Positions 28,920 through 37,293 of a stretch of 43,846 nt of DNA are shown one piece after another (the stretch's first letter is position 1; each line of letters opens with the position of its first letter). This stretch comes from Gp6-AA40 sp050742535. GTDB lineage: Bacteria > Acidobacteriota > Vicinamibacteria > Vicinamibacterales > UBA2999. The notes beneath the pieces are model-generated. The model was given only the letters and a program-made list of their open reading frames with translations, ran no database searches and was not told the origin of the DNA. The position numbers and the translations under genes are program-made. The stretch covers positions 1-43,846 of the forward strand of contig JBOGIQ010000011.1 of assembly GCA_050742535.1 (NCBI GenBank), read 5' to 3'.

Positions 28920-29706
28920 CAGCGTCCACGAGGTCTACGCGATTCGCTACGCGCATCACGATCGCCCCTCCTCGGACAACTTCATGCGCGGCGATCTGCA
29001 CGACGTCATCGAGCCGCTGGCCTACTTCGTCTGGGCGATTGTCGGCCCGCACGGCACCTTCATCGTCGATACCGGCTTTGGCGCCGATATGGCTACGAAG
29101 CGCGGCCGCACGCTGCTCCGCCCCGTCGTTGACGGGCTCAAGGCGCTGAACATCGCCGCCGACGAAGTGAAGGACGTCATCGTCACGCACCTGCACTACG
29201 ACCACTGCGGGAACCGCGATGCGTTTCCGCGCGCCAGATATCACCTGCAGGACATCGAGATGGCGTATGCCACCGGCCGGTGCATGTGCCATGACGAACT
29301 GCGGATACCGTTCGAAGCGGACGATGTGGTGGCGATGGTGCGGAAGGTGTTCGACGGCCGCGTGATCTTTCACGACGGCGACGATCAGATTGCGCCGGGG
29401 ATCACGGTGCATCACATCGGTGGGCACTCGAAGGGGCTGCAGTCGGTGCGCGTGCAGACGAAGCGCGGCGCGGTTGTTCTCGCCTCCGACGCGTCACATC
29501 TCTACGCGCATTTCCGCGAGGGTCGGGTGTTTCCGATCACCTACAGCGTGGCCGACACCCTGGAGGGATACGCCAGGCTGCGCCGGCTGGCCGACTCGGC
29601 CGACCATATCGTGCCCGGACATGACCCGCTCGTCATTCAGCAGTATCCTGCTGCGCGTCCGGGCCTCGAGGAGTGGGTTGTGCGCCTGGATGTGGGGCCG
29701 AAGTAG
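28912..29706 (+). CDS. metallo-beta-lactamase-fold lactonase-like hydrolase (AttM/AiiA type)
   Basis: 264 residues; starts inside the end of the MFS gene (ATGACTAG), so translation is coupled. Metal site T-H93-L-H95-Y-D97-H98-C-G-N with FIVDTGFGADM before it and HHIGGHSKGLQSVRV, VLASDASHLYAHF and HIVPGHDP after it. This arrangement matches N-acyl-homoserine-lactone lactonases and related lactone hydrolases. No signal peptide, so cytoplasmic. In a catabolic operon a ring-opened lactone intermediate is as likely a substrate as a quorum signal. Confidence 0.88.
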   Translation: MTSSVHEVYAIRYAHHDRPSSDNFMRGDLHDVIEPLAYFVWAIVGPHGTFIVDTGFGADMATKRGRTLLRPVVDGLKALNIAADEVKDVIVTHLHYDHCGNRDAFPRARYHLQDIEMAYATGRCMCHDELRIPFEADDVVAMVRKVFDGRVIFHDGDDQIAPGITVHHIGGHSKGLQSVRVQTKRGAVVLASDASHLYAHFREGRVFPITYSVADTLEGYARLRRLADSADHIVPGHDPLVIQQYPAARPGLEEWVVRLDVGPK

Positions 29707-29746
29707 GGATCGGGATCAGGGATCAGGGATCAGGGATCAGATCAGG
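29707..29746 (+). repeat. 7-bp tandem repeat (GGGATCA)
   Basis: Four to five GGGATCA/GGATCAG units between the lactonase-like gene and the next start; the ribosome site of the next gene can only be the final CAGG, so unit number might affect translation. Confidence 0.7.
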
Positions 29747-30217
29747 ATGAGATACACGGTTGCCATTCTGCTGATTACCGCCGCGATATCTGCGACAGCC
29801 CGAGCGCAAGTGGACGCTGCGCTCGCGGGCGCCTGGACGCTGGGCGGTGAGGCGGGACGCGGCGGACGCGGCGCCGTACCAGGCGTGCCGGTGGCCACGC
29901 GTCTCGTCATCAAGGTTGCTCCGGGACAGGTCACGGTTGACTCGAACACCGGCTCGGCCGAGTCGATTCAGACGGCCGTCTACAAGCTCGATGGAAGCGA
30001 GACCACCGTACCTGGCCCGCTCGGCTGGACCGTGAAGGCGAAAGCGGCGTGGAAGGACGCGGCGCTGGTGGTCAGCACGATTCGATCGCTCGAGGGACCC
30101 AACGGGCCGATCGGCGCTGAAATCGTCGATGTGTATACCGTCAGCGGCGACGCGCTGACCATCGAACGAACGCAGGGACGGAACAAGCAGAAGCTGACCT
30201 ACAAGCGTCAGTCATAA
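29747..30217 (+). CDS. exported hypothetical protein
   Basis: 156 residues with signal peptide MRYTVAILLITAAISATARA. The mature protein is beta-rich (ATRLVIKVAPGQVTVDSN, VYKLDGSETTVPGPLGWTVK, KDAALVVSTIRSL, AEIVDVYTVSGDALTIERTQ), reminiscent of a small lipocalin-like barrel, with a Gly/Arg-rich insert (GEAGRGGRGA). I know no function for it. Preceded by a tandem repeat and a weak ribosome site; same strand as the catabolic genes. Confidence 0.8.
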   Translation: MRYTVAILLITAAISATARAQVDAALAGAWTLGGEAGRGGRGAVPGVPVATRLVIKVAPGQVTVDSNTGSAESIQTAVYKLDGSETTVPGPLGWTVKAKAAWKDAALVVSTIRSLEGPNGPIGAEIVDVYTVSGDALTIERTQGRNKQKLTYKRQS

Positions 30218-30235
30218 CCGCCTATCCGTCGTAGT

Positions 30236-30253
30236 GTCCGCCTTCAGGCGGAC
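30236..30253. repeat. stem repeat, TTCA orientation, before the next exported protein
   Basis: GTCCGCCTTCAGGCGGAC, preceded by CGTAGT. Inverse orientation of the TGAA-loop family, 13 bp ahead of the ATG at 30267. Confidence 0.8.
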
Positions 30254-30266
30254 CCAGGAGATCGAC

Positions 30267-31277
30267 ATGACCACCACACGCACTCTTTCTCTCGGTGGAC
30301 TCGCTCTCGCAGTCCTTGCCTGCGCGGCCGTCGCCTCTGCGCAAACGACGCGCGTGCCGCGCACGCCCTGGGGCGATCCGGACATTCAGGGCACCTACAC
30401 GAACAAGTACGAGCAGGGCACGCCGTTCGAGCGTCCGCAGGAATTCGAGGGACGTCAGATCAAGGACGTCTCCGCGGCGGAGCTGAAGGACATCCTGCAG
30501 GAGCGTCAGGACGAAGTGCTCCTGCGCACGGCGCTCGCGGGCGGCGATCCGGCCGGCAACCTCGGCGGCCCGCTGCACTGGCAGGATCAATTCGACATCA
30601 CCAAGGGGAGCCGGCCGTGGTTCGTGGTCGATCCGCCGGACGGCCGGATCCCGCCGACGACGGCTGAAGGGCGCGCCCGCGCTGCGGCACGCCAGACGGC
30701 ACGGCGCGGCCGCGGACCGGCGGACTCCTGGATCGATCGCAGCAACTACGACCGCTGCATCACCCGCGGGCTGCCGGGATCGATGATGCCGGCGATCTAC
30801 GGCAACTCATACGAGATCGTCCAGGCACCGGGCTTCGTCGCCATCCGCTACGAGATGGTGAACGAGGTGCGGATCATCCCGCTCGACGGCCGCCCGCACG
30901 CGCCGCTGCCGATTCGCGGGCACATGGGCGACGGCCGCGGCCGGTGGGACGGCGACACGCTCGTCGTCGAGACGACGAACTTCCGGGACGAGAGCGTCTA
31001 TCGCAACGCGAATCCGGACAAGCTGAAGCTGATCGAACGGTTCACGCCGGCGGCCGGCGGCCGGCTGGAATGGAGCGTGACCGTCGACGACCCGACGACC
31101 TGGGCGCGGCCGTGGACGTTTGCGATGCCGCTGACGCTGAATCCCGCCGAGCGGATCATGGAGTACGCGTGCCACGAGGGAAACCGCGCGATGGCCAACA
31201 TGCTGAGCGCCGCGCGAGCGGACGAGAAGGCGGGACGTGCGACGGTGGCGCCGACGACGGCGGAGGGAGAGCGGTGA
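30267..31277 (+). CDS. exported hypothetical protein of a large acidobacterial/proteobacterial family
   Basis: 336 residues from ATG 30267 (AGGAG seven bases upstream), signal peptide MTTTRTLSLGGLALAVLACA. Recognisable landmarks of an uncharacterised exported family: RTPWGDPDIQGTYTN, PPDGRIPPTTAEGRARAA, RCITRGLPGSMMPAIYGNSY, RIIPLDGRPH, GRWDGDTLVVETTNFRDES and ERIMEYACHEGN. Members often stand beside quinoproteins and oxidoreductases, as here, but no activity has been assigned that I know of. The two visible Cys (RCITRG, YACHEG) could pair. Last gene of the plus-strand run. Confidence 0.88.
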   Translation: MTTTRTLSLGGLALAVLACAAVASAQTTRVPRTPWGDPDIQGTYTNKYEQGTPFERPQEFEGRQIKDVSAAELKDILQERQDEVLLRTALAGGDPAGNLGGPLHWQDQFDITKGSRPWFVVDPPDGRIPPTTAEGRARAAARQTARRGRGPADSWIDRSNYDRCITRGLPGSMMPAIYGNSYEIVQAPGFVAIRYEMVNEVRIIPLDGRPHAPLPIRGHMGDGRGRWDGDTLVVETTNFRDESVYRNANPDKLKLIERFTPAAGGRLEWSVTVDDPTTWARPWTFAMPLTLNPAERIMEYACHEGNRAMANMLSAARADEKAGRATVAPTTAEGER

Positions 31278-31296
31278 TCAGGAGGTAGGAGGTAGA

Positions 31297-31319
31297 GGCC
31301 GACCTTCAGGTCGGCCTTT
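31297..31319. terminator. hairpin between convergent genes (TTCA-loop repeat)
   Basis: GGCCGACC (31297-31304), TTCA, GGTCGGCC (31309-31316) then TTT. An 8-bp perfect stem followed by a short T-run on the plus strand; also a member of the dispersed stem repeat family, probably used here as a terminator. Confidence 0.6.
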
Positions 31320-31480
31320 CAGGATCTGATCTTCGCGATCAGGAATCCGATCAGGGCGATCACGCCGACGACCATGATCACGCCGACGGCCATGCCGGCC
31401 TGAAAGATATCGCCGACCACCTCGCATGCCGTGAGCGAGATCGTTGCGGCGAGCACGAGCAGCAATCGCAGCCAGGTCAT
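31319..31480 (-). CDS. small putative lipoprotein with one membrane helix
   Basis: 53 residues from ATG 31480 (GGAGGGG four bases upstream). MTWLRLLLVLAATISLTACE gives a clear lipobox LTAC; the rest is a short amphipathic piece and a membrane helix (GVIMVVGVIALIGFLIAKI). The longer frame to 31549 lacks a signal at its front. Similar tiny proteins are annotated as membrane lipoproteins of unknown role. Monocistronic. Confidence 0.72.
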   Translation of the reverse strand: MTWLRLLLVLAATISLTACEVVGDIFQAGMAVGVIMVVGVIALIGFLIAKIRS

Positions 31481-31663
31481 AACCCCTCCGCGATTGTCGT
31501 TTGCAATCACCGCGCCCGGCGCCACTTCGCCCGCGATTCCTCGTGACAATTGCGGCCGGCCTTGTCGATGATCACAACAGCGGGAAAACGGTCGTCAGTT
31601 CCACTGATTTGCCCGCGGGCGCCGCGGTCAGCTTCTCGAAATCCACGCGGGCACCTGCAGAGG

Positions 31664-31894
31664 CTACTGGCGGGGCGGAAGACGCTGAGAGATATCGGCG
31701 AGGTGCGTGGCGATGATTCCGAGCTGCTCCTGCGTTTGCTCGAAAAGCATCACCGCGTGCGCCCGAACCTCACTGAGCCCCTGCTTCAGTTCCTCCTTCG
31801 TGGCCAAAGCCTTGAGATCCTCTTTCGTCGCGAGGGTTGGCACAATCTGCTCTACGTTCGTGAGCCGGCGATCGAGGTTTTTGAGTAATCGCAT
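31664..31894 (-). CDS. small coiled-coil hypothetical protein
   Basis: 76 residues if started at ATG 31894 (MRLLKNLDRRLTNVEQIVP); the frame also has an ATG at 31927. Heptad-like sequence with LATKEDLKALATKEELKQGL, an internal 8-residue repeat (LATKEDLK / LATKEELK), then VRAHAVMLFEQTQEQLGI. Likely a cytoplasmic coiled-coil trimer or dimer; no function known. Lies 79 bp downstream of the GGDEF-EAL gene on the same strand. Confidence 0.6.
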   Translation of the reverse strand: MRLLKNLDRRLTNVEQIVPTLATKEDLKALATKEELKQGLSEVRAHAVMLFEQTQEQLGIIATHLADISQRLPPRQ

Positions 31895-31972
31895 TTCGGA
31901 ATACGGCGAGACGCCGCATCCTACCATCGTCGGTGCTGAGGCAACAGGCGTGCTGGAGGCGGCCGAGGGTCT

Positions 31973-34222
31973 TTACGGCACGGACACGGCGCCGGCCGAG
32001 TGGCTCCGCAGGAGACGCGCGAAATCGTCTGGCGGAATGGGACGGCTGAAATAGAACCCCTGCATCTCGTGGCAATCGTGCCGCTGCAGAAACGTCTGCT
32101 GCTCGAGCGTCTCGACGCCCTCCGCCACGATGCGCACGCCAAGGCTGCCGGCCAGCGCCAGGATCGCCTCCGTGATGGCGATGTCCTCCTTGTCCGACGG
32201 AATGCCCTTGATGAACGAGCGATCGATCTTCAGCACGTCAATCGGGAACCGCTTGAGCTGCGACAACGAGGAATAGCCGGTACCGAAATCGTCGATCGCC
32301 AGACGCACCCCAAGATTCCGGATGGCGGTGAGCTTCGCGAGCGCCGAGTCCATGTCGTGCGACATGACGCTCTCCGTGATCTCCAGCTCCAGCAGATGCG
32401 GCTGGATCCCGGTTTCTTCGAGCAGGGCTCTAATGACGTTCACGAGGTTCGGATCGAGAAACTGACGCGGGGACAGATTGACGGCCATGCAGATCGGCGG
32501 CAGTCCCTGGCGCAGCCAGGCGACGCTCTGCGCACACGCGGTGGTCATCGCCCAGTGGCCGATCGGCACGATGAGGCCGCACTCCTCGGCTATCGGGATG
32601 AAGCGTGTCGGCGAGACGGAGCCCAGTTCCGGGTGCGACCAGCGCAGTAGCGCTTCGACGCCGCGAATCGCGCCCGTCTTCATGTCCACCTTTGCCTGGT
32701 AGTGCAGCGCGAGCTGGTTCTGCGCGAGAGCGTCGCGCAGGCAGGTCTCGATCTTGAGCTTTTCCTCGGACCGCGCGCCGAGGTCCGGCGAATAGAACTG
32801 AAACGTGTTCTTCCCCTCTTCCTTCGCGCGGTACAAGGCCATGTCCGCCCGCTTCAACAGCGTGTTGGCATCTTCCGCGTCGTCCGGGAAGATCGCCACG
32901 CCGATGCTGGCGGTCACCCGGCACTGCTGTTCGCCGACCGTCACCGGCTTGAGGACGAGCGAGAGGAGGTTGCGGGCGATCGTGGAGGCGGCGGGGCGAT
33001 CGGGAATCTCATGCACCAGCAGGACGAACTCGTCGCCGCCGAAGCGGGCGATCACGTCGCTGGAGCGCACGCTGGCACACAGCCTCGACGCGACGGCCTT
33101 CAGCACCTCGTCGCCGCCGTCATGGCCGAGCGAGTCGTTGACGATCTTGAACCGGTCGAGATCGACGAACAGGACCGCGAACCGCCGGTGATGACGACGC
33201 TCCCGCGCAACGGCGCGCGAGAGCAGCTCGCTGAACAGCGTCCGGTTCGCCAGGCCGGTCATCTCGTCGTGCGTCGCCAGATACTCGATGCGCGATTGGG
33301 CTTCGCGGCGCTCGGTGATGTCCTCGACGATCGAGATATCGTGCACGCGATGACCGTCCGCTCCGCGTCTGGCCCTGACGGTCAGGTGCACCCAGACCGG
33401 CGATCCATCCTTGCGGAGGTACCGCTTCTCGGCCTTGAAGAAATCGATCTCACCCGCATGCAGCCGCGCGCGGTCCTTGTCGGTCGCATGGCGATCGTCG
33501 GGGTGCGAGATATCCCGGACGTTCAACTGGAGCAGCTCCTCGCGCGTGTACCCGAGCATGTCGCACAGCTGCCGGTTGACGTGCACGAACCGCCCGTCCA
33601 GATCGACGTGACTGATGCCGATGGCCGCGAGCTCGACCAGCGTCGAGTAGCGTTCCTCGCTCTCGCGCAGCCGGTCCAGCATCACCGCACGTGAATAGAA
33701 GTTGCCGATCTGCGCTCCCAGCGCCTGCATCAGATCGAGCAGCTGCTCGTCAGGCTCCGGAATGTCGGGGGCGTTGAAGTCGAGGACGCCGACGACGCGC
33801 CGCTGCCAGAGGACCGGCGCCAGCAGCGCGCTGTTCCATCCGGTCTGCGCCGCCAGCTCCCGCCACATGGCCCGCGGGTCGCGCGCGAGGTTCGGAACCC
33901 AGAGGGGCTCGCGAGATTGAAGGACTTCTCCGGCAAGCCCGACGCCGGGCCCGCAGGAAATCTGGAGAGCGTGCCGCAACACCTTTGCGAGCCGGTCGTC
34001 GTCCGCGCTCCACGCGGCATGGATCCGTACCACACCGTCGGCGTCGTCGAGGCGCCAGTACTTGCCGGCCGCCCAGCCTTCCGATTCGCAGACGGCACGC
34101 AGCGCGGCGACCAGCGTGGCCTCGGTCCCCTCGTCGTGGAGGAGAAGCCCACCGATGCCCCGTTCGAGACGGAGCCGCCGCTCAAAGTCGCTTCTCGAGT
34201 CAAACCCGACGCGAGTGGCCAT
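31973..34222 (-). CDS. GAF-PAS-GGDEF-EAL cyclic-di-GMP signalling protein
   Basis: 749 residues, no membrane segment, so cytoplasmic. GAF domain about 25-175; PAS about 188-305 (ESEERYSTLVELAAIGISHV ... GYTREELLQL ... IVEDITERREAQ); GGDEF 310-475 with intact GGDEF at 395-399 and the inhibitory I-site RSSD five residues before it; EAL about 490-740 with GVEALLRW, AVNLSPRQF, LELEITESVM, LAIDDFGTGYSSLSQL, LKIDRSFI and IVAEGVET all in place. By residues both synthesis and breakdown of c-di-GMP are possible; the balance would be set by GAF and PAS input. Solitary, with 139 bp of leader before it. Confidence 0.95.
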   Translation of the reverse strand: MATRVGFDSRSDFERRLRLERGIGGLLLHDEGTEATLVAALRAVCESEGWAAGKYWRLDDADGVVRIHAAWSADDDRLAKVLRHALQISCGPGVGLAGEVLQSREPLWVPNLARDPRAMWRELAAQTGWNSALLAPVLWQRRVVGVLDFNAPDIPEPDEQLLDLMQALGAQIGNFYSRAVMLDRLRESEERYSTLVELAAIGISHVDLDGRFVHVNRQLCDMLGYTREELLQLNVRDISHPDDRHATDKDRARLHAGEIDFFKAEKRYLRKDGSPVWVHLTVRARRGADGHRVHDISIVEDITERREAQSRIEYLATHDEMTGLANRTLFSELLSRAVARERRHHRRFAVLFVDLDRFKIVNDSLGHDGGDEVLKAVASRLCASVRSSDVIARFGGDEFVLLVHEIPDRPAASTIARNLLSLVLKPVTVGEQQCRVTASIGVAIFPDDAEDANTLLKRADMALYRAKEEGKNTFQFYSPDLGARSEEKLKIETCLRDALAQNQLALHYQAKVDMKTGAIRGVEALLRWSHPELGSVSPTRFIPIAEECGLIVPIGHWAMTTACAQSVAWLRQGLPPICMAVNLSPRQFLDPNLVNVIRALLEETGIQPHLLELEITESVMSHDMDSALAKLTAIRNLGVRLAIDDFGTGYSSLSQLKRFPIDVLKIDRSFIKGIPSDKEDIAITEAILALAGSLGVRIVAEGVETLEQQTFLQRHDCHEMQGFYFSRPIPPDDFARLLRSHSAGAVSVP

Positions 34223-34360
34223 CTGGGAGGTCGAACCTCTTGGAGGACGAGTTACCGCCGAGCCGGGCGAATGTGCTCTTGCTATCGACCGTTGGTGTAA
34301 CGGGCGTTATAAGGTCTTTGCCCGATTATTTACAGTGTCCAAAGGGTCACATAGAGTCGG

Positions 34361-34622
34361 TCAAAGGCTGACCGACGTCCGGCGCATGGAGTGACAACCG
34401 AGGTTAACGGCGACCGGCAGGCCGGCAATGTGGGTGGGAAATACCTCTATATTCACCGCCAGGGCGGTAACGAGACCGCCCAGGCCGGCCGAGATCGGAT
34501 TCCTCGTGCGCGGCAGCCTCGCGCAACGCCGCCAGCACGTCCGGCGGGATGGTGTAGTTGATCTCGGGAAGGAGCCGCGCGATGGTGTCGCGCAGGACGG
34601 CGACATCCAGCTCGCGGATCAC
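34361..34622 (-). pseudogene. class I fumarate hydratase alpha-subunit remnant with central deletion
   Basis: In one frame MIRELDVAVLRDTIARLLPE, then INYTIPPDVLAALREAAAHE ESDLGR, is the N-terminus of an iron-sulfur (class I) fumarase/tartrate dehydratase alpha subunit. Immediately after it, in another frame, GGLVTALAVNIEVFPTHIAG then LPVAVNLGCHSMRR is the C-terminal end of the same subunit. About 180-200 residues, including the catalytic and cluster cysteine regions, are missing at the junction (near 34475-34490). A non-functional fossil. Confidence 0.8.
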
Positions 34623-34625
34623 GCT

Positions 34626-34668
34626 TCTTGAACCACGAAGACCGCGAAGGACGCGAAGTTCGCGAAGA
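34626..34668. repeat. AACCACGAAG-type repeat arm
   Basis: TTGAACCACGAAGACCGCGA then AGGACGCGAAGTTCGCGAAG, between the fumarase remnant and the MaoC gene. Confidence 0.65.
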
Positions 34669-34671
34669 TGA

Positions 34672-35187
34672 TCAACGGTTCGTCTTAGGCTCCGGAATAC
34701 GCGCGCGGACGCCGGGCGGCACGTGGTCGCGCTTGTAGACCATGAACGTCCGCAGGAACTCGATGATCACCGTGCCGTCCTGCGTAAATCCCGTCGTGCG
34801 CACCTTCACGATGCCGACGTTCGGCCGTGATTTCGACTCGCGCTTCTCGAGGACCTCGCTGCGCGAATAGACGGTGTCACCCTCGAACAACGGATTCGGC
34901 AGCCGGACCTCATCCCACCCGAGATTGGCCATGACGTTCAGCGACAGGTCGATGGTGGACTGCCCGGTGACCAGAGCCAGGGTAAACGTGGAATCGACCA
35001 GCGGCTTCCCGAACTCGGTCTGCGCGGCGTAGGCGGCGTCGAAGTGAATCGGGTTGACGTTCTGCGTCAGCAGCGTGAACCAGCTGTTGTCGACGGGCAG
35101 CACGGTCCGGCCCAGCGGGTGCTGGTAGATGTCGCCGACTTCGAAATCCTCGTAGACCCGGCCGGTCCAGCCTGGTTTTAACGCCAT
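34672..35187 (-). CDS. MaoC-family acyl-CoA hydratase/dehydratase
   Basis: 171 residues from ATG 35187; the longer frame upstream reads through a stem repeat (RLQPEGC) and is not real. Hot-dog fold hydratase: YEDFEVGDIYQHPLGRTVL, the hydratase-2 motif around NVNPIHFDAAYA (Asp/His dyad positions), FGKPLVDSTFTLALVTGQS, LFEGDTVYSRSEVLEKRESK and NVGIVKVRTTGFTQDG. The N-terminal WTGRVYEDFEVGD pattern resembles mesaconyl-CoA or itaconyl-CoA hydratase types. Cytoplasmic. Divergent from the SDR gene; in the same area as a class III CoA-transferase and two MmgE/PrpD genes, which fits dicarboxylic acid breakdown via CoA esters. Confidence 0.88.
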   Translation of the reverse strand: MALKPGWTGRVYEDFEVGDIYQHPLGRTVLPVDNSWFTLLTQNVNPIHFDAAYAAQTEFGKPLVDSTFTLALVTGQSTIDLSLNVMANLGWDEVRLPNPLFEGDTVYSRSEVLEKRESKSRPNVGIVKVRTTGFTQDGTVIIEFLRTFMVYKRDHVPPGVRARIPEPKTNR

Positions 35188-35210
35188 GTACGTGTGGCGT
35201 ACGATACAAC

Positions 35211-35257
35211 CTTCCGGCTGAAGCCGGAAGCTACGCGACCTGAAGCCGGAAGCTACG
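35211..35257. repeat. TGAA-loop stem repeat plus partial copy, between MaoC and SDR genes
   Basis: CTTCCGGCTGAAGCCGGAAG (35211-35230), CTACG, then CCTGAAGCCGGAAGCTACG (35239-35257). It occupies the 90-bp divergent gap where both promoters should lie. Confidence 0.8.
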
Positions 35258-35277
35258 AAGCCCCACGCTGCGAGCTC

Positions 35278-36069
35278 ATGTCCAAACCTCTCTCGGGAAA
35301 ACGCGCGCTCATCACAGGCTCGACGCAGGGTCTGGGTCACGCCATCGCCACTCGCCTCGCGGCGGATGGATGCGACGTCGTGATTCATGGACTTGCCGAC
35401 ACGGCCATGCTGGAAGCAATCGGCGCGAGGTTCGAACGCGATCATTCAGTTCGTGCGTTGACCTTCGGAGCGGATCTGAGAAGCCCGGCCGACATCGAGG
35501 CGATGATCGCCACGGCAGGCAGTTTACTCGGCGGCATCGACATCCTCGTCAACAACGCGGTCGCCAGGCACAATGCCCCGGTCGAGGACTTCACGACTGC
35601 CAGCTGGGATGAATCGCTGGCCGTCAATCTGTCAGCGGCCTTCCACACAACACGGCTCGTCCTTCCGGCAATGAAGCAGAACAAATGGGGACGCATCGTC
35701 AACGTCTCCTCGATCTACGGACTGCGCGGCGCGACCAGCCGCGTCGGCTACGTGACCACCAAGACCGCCCTCATCGGGCTGACACGCGCAGTGGCGCTGG
35801 AAACGGCGAAAGACGGCATCACCTGTAATGCGGTGTGCCCGGGAACGAGCGAGTCGCCGGTGCATCACGACGCAATCGCTCGACTGATCGCTGCCGAGGG
35901 ACGCTCTCCTGTCGCCGCCGAGCTGCAACTGCTGTCAGGGAAACAGCCGACGCAACGACTGATCTCAGCCCAGGGCGTTGCTGCGTTCGTTGCGTTCCTG
36001 TGCAGTGACCAGGCCGCGGACATAACGGGAGCGGTATTGCCGGTTGATGCTGGATGGTCTGCAGGATGA
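35278..36069 (+). CDS. short-chain dehydrogenase/reductase (3-hydroxybutyrate dehydrogenase-like)
   Basis: 263 residues from ATG 35278; upstream frame is repeat sequence. NAD(P)-binding TGSTQGLG (residues 14-21), NNAVA, catalytic Ser in IVNVSSIYGLRG and the Y-V-T-T-K pair (GYVTTKTALIGL). C-terminal AQGVAAFVAFLCSDQAADIT and GAVLPVDAGWSAG are typical of the classical SDR group, and CPGTSESPVHHDAIARLI resembles D-3-hydroxybutyrate dehydrogenases. Soluble. Convergent with the CoA-transferase gene 8 bp downstream; substrate not determinable. Confidence 0.93.
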   Translation: MSKPLSGKRALITGSTQGLGHAIATRLAADGCDVVIHGLADTAMLEAIGARFERDHSVRALTFGADLRSPADIEAMIATAGSLLGGIDILVNNAVARHNAPVEDFTTASWDESLAVNLSAAFHTTRLVLPAMKQNKWGRIVNVSSIYGLRGATSRVGYVTTKTALIGLTRAVALETAKDGITCNAVCPGTSESPVHHDAIARLIAAEGRSPVAAELQLLSGKQPTQRLISAQGVAAFVAFLCSDQAADITGAVLPVDAGWSAG

Positions 36070-36077
36070 AGGTCCGC

Positions 36078-37256
36078 CTACACAATCTGATCTCGGCGCC
36101 ATTGTTCGATCGTTTCGACGCTGTAGCCGATCTCCCGCAGAATCGCATCGGTGTGCTCACCGAGCGCCGGAATCGGTCCCATCACCGGATCCGCCCCTTC
36201 CAGGTTGATCGGCGGGACGAGGGCGTGGAGCGGTCCGACCGGCGATGCGACGTCGCGCCATCGATCGCGAGCAGCCAGCTGCGGGTGGTCGAGAAACTCG
36301 CCGACCGTGTTCATGCGGGCGTTGGCGATGCCAGCCGCATCAAGACGGGCGACGACGTCTGCTGCCGGCAGGTTCACGAACGCCTGCGTGATGACCTGAT
36401 CGAGCGCTTCCCTGTTCGCGACGCGCGCAGTGTTCGTCGCGAAGCGGCTGTCGGACGAGAGACCTGGCTGCCGCAGCACCTCGTCGCAGAACCGCGCCCA
36501 CTCGCGCTCGTTCTGCAGTCCCAGATACACCGTCTGCCCGTCGCCGGCCGCGTATGGCCCGTATGGCGCGATCGAGGCATGCCGCGCGCCGCTGCGCGAC
36601 GGCGCCGCGCCGCCGTACTGGGTGAAATAGGCGGGATACCCCATCCACTCGGCGAGGGCGTCGAACATCGAGACGTCGACGGCTGCCCCTTCGCCGGTCC
36701 GTTCGCGGCGCAGCAGCGCCGCCAACACGCCTGAAAACGCGTACATGGCGGCGGCGATGTCGGCGATGGAAATACCGACCTTGGAGGGCGTCTCCTCGGT
36801 GCCGGTAATCGAGAGAAGTCCGGCCTCACTCTGCACGAGCAGGTCGTACGCCTTCTTGTCGCGGTAGGGTCCCGACGACCCGTATCCGGAAATCTCGCAC
36901 GTGACGAGCCGCGGGCGCTCCGCGCGAAGCTTTGCCGATTCAAAGCCAAGGCGCGTCACGGCCCCGGGCGCCAGGTTGTGGATGAACACGTCGGCACGCG
37001 CCACCAGCCGGCCAAGCGCCTCGACGCCTTCTGGACGCTTCAGGTCGAGCGTCAGCGACTCCTTCGAGCGATTGATCCAGACGAAGTGACTGGCCATGCC
37101 CTTGACGGTTGTGTCGTAGGAGCGGGCAAAGTCGCCCACGCCGGGACGCTCGATCTTGATGACCCGCGCGCCCAGGTCGGCCAGCTGGCGGCTGGCAAAC
37201 GGCGCGGCAACGGCCTGCTCGACGGCAACGACCGTTATGTCTTGCAGTGGCAGCAT
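36078..37256 (-). CDS. class III (CaiB/BaiF) CoA-transferase
   Basis: 392 residues from ATG 37256; ATG 37283 is possible. N-terminal EQAVAAPFASRQLADLGARV and KIERPGVGDFAR, then NRSKESLTLDLKRPEG, DVFIHNLAPGAVTRLGF, ISGYGSSGPYRDKKAYDLLV (the Asp of YDLLVQ is the expected acyl-carrying residue) and the GTEETPSKVGISIADIAAAM segment. Moves CoA between an acyl-CoA donor and a carboxylic acid; relatives act on itaconate, mesaconate, succinate or formate/oxalate. Its neighbours (MaoC hydratase, ABC importer, MmgE/PrpD) suggest activation of an imported acid. A repeat patch separates it from the ABC permease upstream. Confidence 0.92.
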   Translation of the reverse strand: MLPLQDITVVAVEQAVAAPFASRQLADLGARVIKIERPGVGDFARSYDTTVKGMASHFVWINRSKESLTLDLKRPEGVEALGRLVARADVFIHNLAPGAVTRLGFESAKLRAERPRLVTCEISGYGSSGPYRDKKAYDLLVQSEAGLLSITGTEETPSKVGISIADIAAAMYAFSGVLAALLRRERTGEGAAVDVSMFDALAEWMGYPAYFTQYGGAAPSRSGARHASIAPYGPYAAGDGQTVYLGLQNEREWARFCDEVLRQPGLSSDSRFATNTARVANREALDQVITQAFVNLPAADVVARLDAAGIANARMNTVGEFLDHPQLAARDRWRDVASPVGPLHALVPPINLEGADPVMGPIPALGEHTDAILREIGYSVETIEQWRRDQIV

Positions 37257-37293
37257 CACCGCGCGCAGCCAGTACGGGTGCATCCTTCACCCG

